A stretch of DNA of 64,000 bases from Bacteroidales bacterium (lineage in GTDB: Bacteria; Bacteroidota; Bacteroidia; Bacteroidales; UBA932): contig JAGBTG010000035.1 in the NCBI GenBank assembly GCA_017631435.1, positions 1 to 64,000 of the forward strand, read 5' to 3'. Made by a program: the position numbers and the translations under genes. This document shows, piece by piece, positions 15,091 through 21,797 of this stretch. The first letter of the stretch is position 1. Every line of letters starts with the position of its first letter. The notes under the pieces are model-generated. The model did not search any database, was not told the origin of the DNA, and was given only the letters and a program-made list of their open reading frames with translations.

Positions 15091-16161
15091 TTAGAAACAT
15101 TTTATTCCCTGTGGCAATTCAGGGCGCAACAAATCCTTCTTGTTGAGTCCCTTATATTTGTCTTCAGGAGAATATTCTATCCCTATCTTGTCCAAAAGAG
15201 GCTCAACGGCCACCTGATGGAGCTGCAGACCAAGATCCCATGGATTGTATCCCAATACTAGACCTGCAACCTCTTCATATGTAAATACCGGTATTCCAAA
15301 TCCGTTCTCTCCGTAGGTCTTCCCTTCCATTTCGGCTATTACATATTGCCATCTGTCAAGAAAATAAGGGCAGCCCGGACAATTGGTTATAATCATATCC
15401 GGCTTGTATGGTGCCATTGACTCAAATTTCTTGTGGGTATTGGAAATTGAGTATCCCCTGTTGGCTTTAACATGGTATTGGCGGAATCCGTATCCGCAGC
15501 AGTGTCTCCTCTCGGGATAATCTATCACATTACCTCCCCAAGATTCAACCATACCTGTAAGGACATAAGGATATTCTGCACCGCCAACCCCTTTAGAAGG
15601 GAACATTTTTGAATAGTGGCATCCTATATGTTCCACAACTCTCAACGGCTCACCGGTCTTCTGGTTTACAAGCCTGAATTTTGCCCTTTCGGCAATTTCG
15701 TTGCGGAACTTGAATATAAGGTCGCTTGAGTGGGCAAGGTATTTGGGTTTTTTGAACTCTTTCTTGCACGCTTTCCACAACAGTTCCCTTATCTTGGCCT
15801 CCAGTTCAGGATTCTCATGCCAAGTCTCAAGAATCTCTGTATAGTTGCCAAAGGAAGTTATACAGGAAGCAACATAGTTTTCGTATCCTGCTTCGGTCAT
15901 GAGTGCAAACTGTCTGGCCACAATTGTCATTGCGGTCTCCTGTGGTATTGTATCACAGTGGTATGCTATACCACCGCAGGTTGTGTGATGTTCATTCTCA
16001 TATATGTCTTTACCCAGCACATTCCTGCAGATTTCCATGAACATCTTTTCTGATGCCGGAAAGAAATTCTGCCTGATGCAACTGCGTACATAGTACCATT
16101 TGTCGTCTGGAATCTCCTTCTGGTACTCGCTCCATATTTTCTGTTTACCTTGGTAAATCAT
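15091..16161 (-). CDS. HdrB-like CCG-domain protein
   Basis: 356 residues. The C-terminal cysteine-rich (CCG) domain is intact: EHIGCHYSKMFPS (about 178), RRHCCGYGFRQY (about 219) and ITNCPGCPYFLDRW (about 258). The N-terminal CCG repeat is degenerate (TTCGGIAYHC, then ASCITSFGNY, with T in place of the first Cys), so one of the two noncubane cluster sites may be changed. HdrB-type subunits carry the active-site clusters that split disulfides or act on sulfur carriers. Cotranscribed directly behind the HdrC-like gene (5 bp gap). Confidence 0.85.
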   Translation of the reverse strand: MIYQGKQKIWSEYQKEIPDDKWYYVRSCIRQNFFPASEKMFMEICRNVLGKDIYENEHHTTCGGIAYHCDTIPQETAMTIVARQFALMTEAGYENYVASCITSFGNYTEILETWHENPELEAKIRELLWKACKKEFKKPKYLAHSSDLIFKFRNEIAERAKFRLVNQKTGEPLRVVEHIGCHYSKMFPSKGVGGAEYPYVLTGMVESWGGNVIDYPERRHCCGYGFRQYHVKANRGYSISNTHKKFESMAPYKPDMIITNCPGCPYFLDRWQYVIAEMEGKTYGENGFGIPVFTYEEVAGLVLGYNPWDLGLQLHQVAVEPLLDKIGIEYSPEDKYKGLNKKDLLRPELPQGIKCF

Positions 16162-16166
16162 TTCAG

Positions 16167-16862
16167 TTAATCGTTAAAATGATTGTCTGAACACTCTTCA
16201 AATGTATGTCTGAAATACTCCTCCATAGTCATACCCATCTCCTTAGCCTTTTCACGGGAGTATTTTTCTATTGTCTCTATCCTCTCTGTTCCGCCGGTTA
16301 CATCAAAGATGGCTTTCAATTCATCCAAGGATTCCTGAGGAATTTTTCGCAGAATTCCAGGGCCATCTCCCCTGAAGTTGGCTCCTTGCCTTGCGTAACT
16401 CTCCTCAAGGTGCTCGGTATGCCATTTCCATACCGGACCGGATTCCATGTGGTCTTCCCATGAAAAGCTGTCGGGATGAATGCAATAACCGTATTTGAGA
16501 ATGTTGCCGGTCATTATTTTTGTCAATGGATAGAGTTGCCGTCCCTTCTCGGATTCTACAAAGTATCCAAGGCGGGCAGAAAGGTTGCGCAGGGCCATTA
16601 TGACCAGTCCAGGGCCGTTTTTCCTCGGGCACCTGGTAAGGCAAGAAAGGCATTCTCCGCAATACCAGATAGTGTCGCTTTTGAGGAGTTTTTCAATTTC
16701 CTCTTCGTCGGCCCTTTGTACTGTATCCACAATTTTGCGGGGATCGTACTTGTAGAACTCTGCAGCAGGGCATATTGCTGTGCATGTGCCACAATTGATG
16801 CAGGTGTTCAGTCCGTCCTTTATGCGGTAGTCTTCCTTTAGAAGTTCATACAACTTTCCCAT
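16167..16862 (-). CDS. HdrC-like iron-sulfur subunit (first C subunit)
   Basis: 231 residues. Two [4Fe-4S] motifs: CINCGTCTAICPAAE (about 21) and CGECLSCLTRCPRKNGPG (about 69). Unlike HdrC of methanogens it has a long C-terminal extension (about 120 residues; HPDSFSWEDHMESGPVW, YARQGANFRGDGPGILRKIP). As far as I remember, C1 subunits of sulfur-oxidising Hdr-like systems have such an extension. First of the five redox genes, 21 bp after the short-chain reductase gene. Confidence 0.82.
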   Translation of the reverse strand: MGKLYELLKEDYRIKDGLNTCINCGTCTAICPAAEFYKYDPRKIVDTVQRADEEEIEKLLKSDTIWYCGECLSCLTRCPRKNGPGLVIMALRNLSARLGYFVESEKGRQLYPLTKIMTGNILKYGYCIHPDSFSWEDHMESGPVWKWHTEHLEESYARQGANFRGDGPGILRKIPQESLDELKAIFDVTGGTERIETIEKYSREKAKEMGMTMEEYFRHTFEECSDNHFND

Positions 16863-16883
16863 TGTCTTTAAATTTACATTTGG

Positions 16884-17669
16884 TTACATAGGCTTTATTT
16901 TCCTTGAAAGGCGTGCGCACAATCCCGGGAAGAAACGCTTTATGTATACCATTAGCAGTTCTTTTCTCCCTACCAGCACTTCCCTTTTCCCTTTTGCAAT
17001 CGCTTTGGTTATAATGCGTGCCGCAATGTCTGCAGGCATTCCGTTCTTCTGCCCCGGGTCAAGTTCTCCGTGCGGTTTGCCCCCCTTGTCAAGGGCGTAC
17101 ATGGATATGTTTGTACTTACCCTTCCCGGACATACTAGCGTTACCTTAATTCCGGCTTTGTGATATTCTGCAGCCAGGGTCTCAAAGAATCCGTACAATG
17201 CAAATTTGGAAGAGCTGTATCCGCATCTGAGCGGAAATCCGAACCGTCCTGCTATTGAAGTTGTTGCCGCAATGTGTCCACCGCCTCGGGCAATCATTCT
17301 GGGCAGTAGTTCCTTAGCTATTGCAACTGGAGCAAAATAGTTCACTTCCATTATTTTGCGTACCATTTCCATTGAAGTATCCTCCACGGTTGTACGCTGG
17401 CTAATGCCGGCATTGAGCATTGCAATGTCAATTCCGCCGGTTGCTTCCCAAGCCTTTTGAACCAGTCCGCCTATTCCGTCATTATTGTTGAAGTCATACG
17501 GGAGCACCACCACTTTGGTGGCACCCGTCGCATGACATTTTTCAGCAACTTTCTCCAGACGCTGTGCCGACGAGGAGGTGAGTACAAGACTCGCCCCCTG
17601 TGCAGCATATCTGTAGGCGCATGCCTCTCCTATTCCCGACGATGCACCTGTTATCCAAACGGACAGCAT
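16884..17669 (-). CDS. Short-chain dehydrogenase, candidate 3-ketocapnine reductase
   Basis: 261 residues, classical SDR. Cofactor motif ITGASSGIGEA at the N-terminus, NAGIS at about 92, catalytic Ser in AATTSIAGRFG and the YSSSK pair (about 154). The C-terminus is basic with a hydrophobic stretch (VYIKRFFPGLCARLSRKIK), consistent with membrane attachment, as for 3-ketosphinganine reductase-like enzymes. It begins 3 bp after the acyltransferase stop. Given that neighbour, the best guess is reduction of the 3-keto group of the condensed cysteate-acyl product to give capnine. Family sure; substrate inferred from context. Confidence 0.75.
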   Translation of the reverse strand: MLSVWITGASSGIGEACAYRYAAQGASLVLTSSSAQRLEKVAEKCHATGATKVVVLPYDFNNNDGIGGLVQKAWEATGGIDIAMLNAGISQRTTVEDTSMEMVRKIMEVNYFAPVAIAKELLPRMIARGGGHIAATTSIAGRFGFPLRCGYSSSKFALYGFFETLAAEYHKAGIKVTLVCPGRVSTNISMYALDKGGKPHGELDPGQKNGMPADIAARIITKAIAKGKREVLVGRKELLMVYIKRFFPGLCARLSRKIKPM

Positions 17670-17672
17670 AAA

Positions 17673-18938
17673 TTATTTTATAAGTGCCATGTTAGGCATT
17701 TCCTTGTCAAATTCTCCGCGGTCGAGCCTCTCCTTTATATCCTTGAATGCGGCAAGTGTCCTCTCCACATCTTCCATTGTGTGGGCTGCAGTAGGGATAA
17801 TTCTGAAAATTACCATACCTGGAGGGATAACCGGATAGATTACTACCGAACAGAATATATGATACTCCTCACGCAATGCAACTGCAATGTTTGATGCCTG
17901 GTTTACACCGGCTTTTACGTGTACCGGTGTTACGCATGCCTCTGCCGGACCTATTTCAAATCCCAAATCGCGGAATCCCTGCTGCAGACGTCTGGTTACC
18001 TTCCACAATTGTGCGCGGAGTGAATCACCCTCAGGGCTGTCAATTATGTCAAGTCTCTTCAAGCATCCTTCAACTATTGGCATAGGAAGTGATTTTGCAT
18101 AAATCTGCGATCTCATGTTGTATTTGAGATAATCAATGATATCCTTGTCGGCAGCAACAAAACCACCTATGATGGCCATGGATTTTGCATAAGCACCAAT
18201 GTAAATGTCAATCTCATCCATCACTCCAAAATGCTCAGATGTACCGCGTCCGTGCTCACCCATCACACCAAAGCCGTGGGCGTCATCAATCATAATGCGG
18301 AACTGGTATTTTTTCTTGAGTGCGGCAATCTGGTCCAAAATTCCAAGGGCACCTGTCATTCCAAATACTCCCTCTGTAATCAAAAGTACTCCACCACCTT
18401 TCTTGTCAGCCTCTTCGCATGCTTTTGCAAGCACTTTCTCACAATCCTTAATGTCGTTGTGGCGGAATTTGTATTTGCTTCCAATGTGAAGGCGGATTCC
18501 GTCGAGAAGACATGCATGGTCTTCTGCATCATATACTATTACATCGTGCCTTCCAACCAATGAATCGATTGTTGAAACTATACCCTGATATCCGAAGTTG
18601 AACTCGAATGCTGCTTCTTTTTTCTCAAATGCTGCAAGACGGCGCTCAAGTTCTTCATGCAGGTGTGTCTGACCGGTCATCATTCGGCTGCCCATAGGGT
18701 ATGCAAGGCCCCAACGTGCAGCAGCCTCTGCATCAGCTTTGCGGATCTCCGGATGGTTTGCAAGGCCAAGGTAGTTGTTGAGGCTCCAGCAGAGCACATC
18801 CTGGCCGTTGAATCTCATATTTGGTCCCAATTCGCCTTCAAGTTTTGGGAATGCGAAATAACCTTCTGCTTTCTCGCGGTACTGTCCTATAGGACCACCT
18901 GTTGATTTTCTGATTCTGTCAAAAATGTCTGTATACAT
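17673..18938 (-). CDS. Alpha-oxoamine synthase, probable cysteate fatty-acyltransferase
   Basis: 421 residues, PLP fold type I, the serine palmitoyltransferase/KBL/AONS family. Conserved parts: SLNNYLGLANHPEIRK, GSRMMTGQTHLHEELE, DDAHGFGVMGEHG (Asp and His that hold PLP) and the Schiff-base lysine in YIGAYAKSMAIIGGF. The start KAEGYFAFPKLEGELGPNM and the AKSMA lysine context resemble the Flavobacteria/Alistipes enzymes shown to join cysteate to an acyl thioester in sulfonolipid synthesis, more than Bacteroides serine palmitoyltransferase. It sits in one operon with cysteate synthase and a reductase. Bona fide SPT or 2-amino-3-ketobutyrate ligase is the main alternative. Confidence 0.78.
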   Translation of the reverse strand: MYTDIFDRIRKSTGGPIGQYREKAEGYFAFPKLEGELGPNMRFNGQDVLCWSLNNYLGLANHPEIRKADAEAAARWGLAYPMGSRMMTGQTHLHEELERRLAAFEKKEAAFEFNFGYQGIVSTIDSLVGRHDVIVYDAEDHACLLDGIRLHIGSKYKFRHNDIKDCEKVLAKACEEADKKGGGVLLITEGVFGMTGALGILDQIAALKKKYQFRIMIDDAHGFGVMGEHGRGTSEHFGVMDEIDIYIGAYAKSMAIIGGFVAADKDIIDYLKYNMRSQIYAKSLPMPIVEGCLKRLDIIDSPEGDSLRAQLWKVTRRLQQGFRDLGFEIGPAEACVTPVHVKAGVNQASNIAVALREEYHIFCSVVIYPVIPPGMVIFRIIPTAAHTMEDVERTLAAFKDIKERLDRGEFDKEMPNMALIK

Positions 18939-18965
18939 GTCAGTTACGTTTTAACCGTTAATATT

Positions 18966-20036
18966 TTATTTTATTTTTTCTCTTGAAACAAGTCCCATCA
19001 TTCTGAACAGGAATTTTGGAAGGGATTTTTTGGGGTCCCTTTCCTTCATGTTGAGGAACCATCCCATTTTCTTTACAATTGGAATTTTGTGTGTCTCCAC
19101 AAATTCTACCAATGTGCCGTCGGGATCCTCAATATATGTGAAATGGCCTGATGCATCTCCCATATCAAACTGTTCTCCTCCCGGACAACTGTCTACAGTG
19201 AAAGGGTGTCCCATATCTGCACAGAATTTGCCCAGTGCTTTCATGTTGCTTACATCAAAACAGATTTGGATGAATCCGGGATCTCCCCAATATCGTCCTT
19301 CATAAATTTTGCGCGGAGTGCGCTCCAATGCCTGTACAAGCTCTATTGTTGAGTCTCCAAACACCTCTGCAAAAGCACCTTTGCGTTTAGGTGCTGCAAG
19401 GATAACCCTGCGGTACTGTTTTTCTGAATCAGGCAATGGATTGTATTCGCTGAATTTTCCTGTTGTATCACTTTTAAGGATACTGTAACCGAGTATCTGG
19501 CTGTAGAACCTTACCGAGCGGTCCATATCTGTTACACCAATTACGGCACCCACCATTCCACCGGTAAGTTTGTTGTCATTTATATAAATGCTTTTGTCTT
19601 CTACCAGCTGGAAACAGTTGCCGTAAAGGTCCTTCATATAAAGGCATGGTGTTCCGTCGGGAAGAGTTTCAGGAGGAGTACATGAACTCCATTTGCCTGA
19701 GAACTTTTTGTAGAAAGCTGCCACATCCTTGCATTTGAGTTTTGCGGCAAAGATTCCCAAATCACCCACAGCTATTTCAAACGGGCATTCTGTAGGCTTA
19801 CGTTTTGAGTACTGCCAGATCTCAAAACCGCCTCCTCCCTGCAGGTTCAAGGCAATTCCGGCATGTCTTTGCTGAGGTTGTCCACCTGTATAAGGGAGCA
19901 TCCTTTCTGCTACTGTATCGTCTTCCAGAATTTTGATATCTGCCCCAAAATACTCTATGAACCAGTTCCAGGATTTCCTGAAATCTACAGTACCAACACC
20001 TATCTGTTGTATTCCTGCTATATTGTAGTCATTCAT
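18966..20036 (-). CDS. VOC-family protein related to 4-hydroxyphenylpyruvate dioxygenase
   Basis: 356 residues with two tandem VOC (vicinal oxygen chelate) modules, about 8-150 and 160-320, the size and layout of HPPD-like proteins. Metal-binding glutamates are suggested by GGFEIWQYS, TIELVQALE and GTLVEFVETH. However, positions where the first-strand histidines are expected read QQIGVGTVDF and GAVIGVTDMD, and the third site reads IQICFDV, so the usual His ligands are not obvious. First gene of the sulfonolipid/Hdr operon, 27 bp ahead of the acyltransferase. Role unknown; hydroxylation or another modification of the lipid, or a non-catalytic binding role, are guesses. Confidence 0.65.
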   Translation of the reverse strand: MNDYNIAGIQQIGVGTVDFRKSWNWFIEYFGADIKILEDDTVAERMLPYTGGQPQQRHAGIALNLQGGGGFEIWQYSKRKPTECPFEIAVGDLGIFAAKLKCKDVAAFYKKFSGKWSSCTPPETLPDGTPCLYMKDLYGNCFQLVEDKSIYINDNKLTGGMVGAVIGVTDMDRSVRFYSQILGYSILKSDTTGKFSEYNPLPDSEKQYRRVILAAPKRKGAFAEVFGDSTIELVQALERTPRKIYEGRYWGDPGFIQICFDVSNMKALGKFCADMGHPFTVDSCPGGEQFDMGDASGHFTYIEDPDGTLVEFVETHKIPIVKKMGWFLNMKERDPKKSLPKFLFRMMGLVSREKIK

Positions 20037-20092
20037 TTTTTTAATCTTTAAAATAGTATACGATTATATAGTAAAAGAGTTTACCAACGGTG

Positions 20093-20100
20093 CAAATGTA
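20093..20100 (-). promoter_or_regulatory. Predicted -7 element of the sulfonolipid/Hdr operon
   Basis: Minus strand TACATTTG fits TAnnTTTG about 57 bases upstream of the VOC gene. No other good element was seen between there and the last gene of the operon, so this is the likely single promoter for nine genes. It lies back to back with the chrA promoter at 20114-20121. Confidence 0.55.
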
Positions 20101-20113
20101 GTAAAAATATTGT

Positions 20114-20121
20114 TACCTTTG
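20114..20121 (+). promoter_or_regulatory. -7 element just upstream of chrA start
   Basis: TACCTTTG, an exact TAnnTTTG match, ends only 7 bp before the ATG at 20129. If used, the mRNA would start at or next to the start codon (leaderless). Confidence 0.5.
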
Positions 20122-20128
20122 CCGCCCT

Positions 20129-20677
20129 ATGGTAACCTTGTGGAAAATATTCTGGATATTTGCTAAGATTGGTGCCTTCACAATTGGAGGGGGTATTCCA
20201 ATGATTGTAGCCATTAAAAAGGAACTTGTGGAGAGGCAATGGCTCAATGATGAGGACTTTATTGATATCATTACTTTGGCCCAAACGGCACCGGGCCTTT
20301 TTGCCGTAAATATTGCAATCCTTACAGGTCACAAGCTCCGTGGAACCAAAGGAAGTGTTGTTGCAACAATTGCCAGTTGCCTCCCCCCTTTCCTTATAAT
20401 CCTGGCTGTGGCAATGTTCTTTACTTCGTTTAAGGACAATGAATATGTAATCAGGGCCTTCAAGGGAATAAGGCCCGTAGTTGTAGCCCTTATTGGTGTT
20501 CCAATGCTTGATATGATAAAGGCTACCAAAATGAGATGGTGGTCGTGGGCAGTTGTACTCAGTTCAATGGTACTGGTATGTTTCCTAAGCGTATCCCCTA
20601 TCTATATACTCATTTGTGTGATAGTTATGGCTGCCTTTATAAGTTGGTACATTAACAGAAAGGAGGTGTGCAAATGA
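20129..20677 (+). CDS. ChrA-family transporter, first half
   Basis: 182 residues, one CHR domain. Motifs: KIGAFTIGGGIPMI (about 12-25), ALAQTAPGLFAVN-like segment (TLAQTAPGLFAVNIAIL), and several hydrophobic helices. Short CHR proteins work as pairs that together equal one full-length ChrA; the second half follows with an ATGA overlap. The family exports chromate or moves sulfate-like oxyanions across the inner membrane. Diverges from the sulfonolipid operon and shares its promoter region, which hints at a sulfur oxyanion as the natural substrate (inference). Confidence 0.82.
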   Translation: MVTLWKIFWIFAKIGAFTIGGGIPMIVAIKKELVERQWLNDEDFIDIITLAQTAPGLFAVNIAILTGHKLRGTKGSVVATIASCLPPFLIILAVAMFFTSFKDNEYVIRAFKGIRPVVVALIGVPMLDMIKATKMRWWSWAVVLSSMVLVCFLSVSPIYILICVIVMAAFISWYINRKEVCK

Positions 20678-21222
20678 TTTACGCAGAACTTTTTGCCACC
20701 TTTTTCCTTATTGGAATGTTCACTATAGGAGGTGGATATGCTATGCTTTCCCTTATTCAGAATGAGGTTGTTACTGTTCACGGATGGATATCCGACACTA
20801 CTTTCACAGATATAGTTGCAATATCCCAGATGACTCCCGGCCCTATAGGAATCAACTCTGCCACTTATATTGGGTATGAGGTGCTGGCGCAGAGCGGTGC
20901 ATCTGAATTCATGAGCATACTCGGGTCATTCACAGCCACTTTTGCAGTTGTGCTCCCGTCATTCATAATTGTTCTCATGCTTTGTAAGGTGTATGAGAAA
21001 TGGAAGGAGCATTATATGTTCAAAGGAATAATGGCCGGCCTCAAACCTGCCACCCTCGGACTCATAGGAACAGCAGCCCTCACTCTTGCCACTCCCGACA
21101 ATTTCATTGACTGGAAGAGCTTTGTAATTTGCATAGTTGCCTTCCTGGCACTCCATTTCAAAAAAATAGGCCCATTTGCCATTATAGGACTCGGGGCCGT
21201 TGTGGGATTGCTTGTCTATTAG
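20674..21222 (+). CDS. ChrA-family transporter, second half
   Basis: 182 residues from the ATG at 20674, which overlaps the stop of the first half. Motifs FFLIGMFTIGGGYAMLSLIQ and AISQMTPGPIGINSATYIGY are the CHR-domain signatures (G-G-G-Y-A-M; M-T-P-G-P-x-x-x-x). About five to six membrane helices. An AGGAGGT stretch sits 6 bp upstream of the start, an unusually good Shine-Dalgarno for this phylum, perhaps by chance. Expected to form the inverted partner of the first half. Confidence 0.82.
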   Translation: MIYAELFATFFLIGMFTIGGGYAMLSLIQNEVVTVHGWISDTTFTDIVAISQMTPGPIGINSATYIGYEVLAQSGASEFMSILGSFTATFAVVLPSFIIVLMLCKVYEKWKEHYMFKGIMAGLKPATLGLIGTAALTLATPDNFIDWKSFVICIVAFLALHFKKIGPFAIIGLGAVVGLLVY

Positions 21223-21225
21223 TAT

Positions 21226-21233
21226 TATCTTTG
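21226..21233 (+). promoter_or_regulatory. -7 element for guanine deaminase
   Basis: TATCTTTG matches TAnnTTTG; 38 bp upstream of the ATG at 21272. Confidence 0.5.
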
Positions 21234-21271
21234 CACCGGAATGAAGTTATAATGAAATTGATAAATTGTTT

Positions 21272-21784
21272 ATGAGTACTCCCGACAAATCTCTTAAGGA
21301 AACATTTGATTATTCTGCACAGGACAGCAAATTTATGGAAATGGCCATCAATTTGTCTGTAGAGAATATAGACACAGGCGGAGGCCCTTTTGGTGCCGTT
21401 ATAGTTAAGGATGGAGAGGTTATTGCTACAGGTGCCAACCGTGTAGTGCCCAATTCAGATCCTACAGCTCATGCAGAAGTTATGGCTATCAGGAATGCAT
21501 GTTCAAAATTGGGAACATTCCAGCTCGATGGCTGTACTGTTTACAGTTCGTGTGAACCTTGTCCAATGTGTCTGAGTGCTCTTTATTGGGCTGGAGTGAG
21601 CAGAATCTGCTACGGCAATACCAAAGATGATGCAAAAGATATAAATTTTGATGATTCTTTCATATATGACCAGCTTGAATTGAAGTATGATGAGCGTTCC
21701 ATCAAATGTGAGCATTTCATGAGGCAGGAAGCTCTTAAAGCCTTCAGAAAGTGGGAAGAGAAAGAAGATAAAGTGGAATATTAA
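21272..21784 (+). CDS. guaD: Nucleoside/guanine deaminase (CDA fold)
   Basis: 170 residues from the ATG at 21272. Zinc-site motifs of the cytidine-deaminase fold: THAE-type PTAHAEVMAIRNAC (about 62-75) and SCEPCPMCLSALYWAG (about 92-107). The C-terminal SIKCEHFMRQEALKAF is like Bacillus GuaD, which converts guanine to xanthine. The xanthine/uracil-type permease 13 bp downstream fits this role in purine catabolism or salvage. A tRNA adenosine deaminase is less likely because of the C-terminal form and the neighbour. Confidence 0.8.
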   Translation: MSTPDKSLKETFDYSAQDSKFMEMAINLSVENIDTGGGPFGAVIVKDGEVIATGANRVVPNSDPTAHAEVMAIRNACSKLGTFQLDGCTVYSSCEPCPMCLSALYWAGVSRICYGNTKDDAKDINFDDSFIYDQLELKYDERSIKCEHFMRQEALKAFRKWEEKEDKVEY

Positions 21785-21797
21785 CCTAATTTTAACT

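Noticed and set aside
11915..16862. Methanogen-type or acetogen-type electron-bifurcating HdrABC
   Set aside because: HdrA lacks the extra ferredoxin domains, there is no hydrogenase (MvhADG-like) or formate dehydrogenase nearby, and the terminal subunit is a membrane HdrE/D fusion.
17673..18938. 2-amino-3-ketobutyrate CoA ligase, 8-amino-7-oxononanoate synthase or plain serine palmitoyltransferase
   Set aside because: Same fold family, but no threonine dehydrogenase or biotin genes are next to it, and its N-terminus and lysine motif resemble cysteate acyltransferases. Not fully excluded.
20661..20667. Functional Shine-Dalgarno (AGGAGGT) before the second chrA half
   Set aside because: Genes in this window generally lack such sites, and the ATGA overlap already explains translation; probably a coincidence of coding sequence, noted in the feature only.
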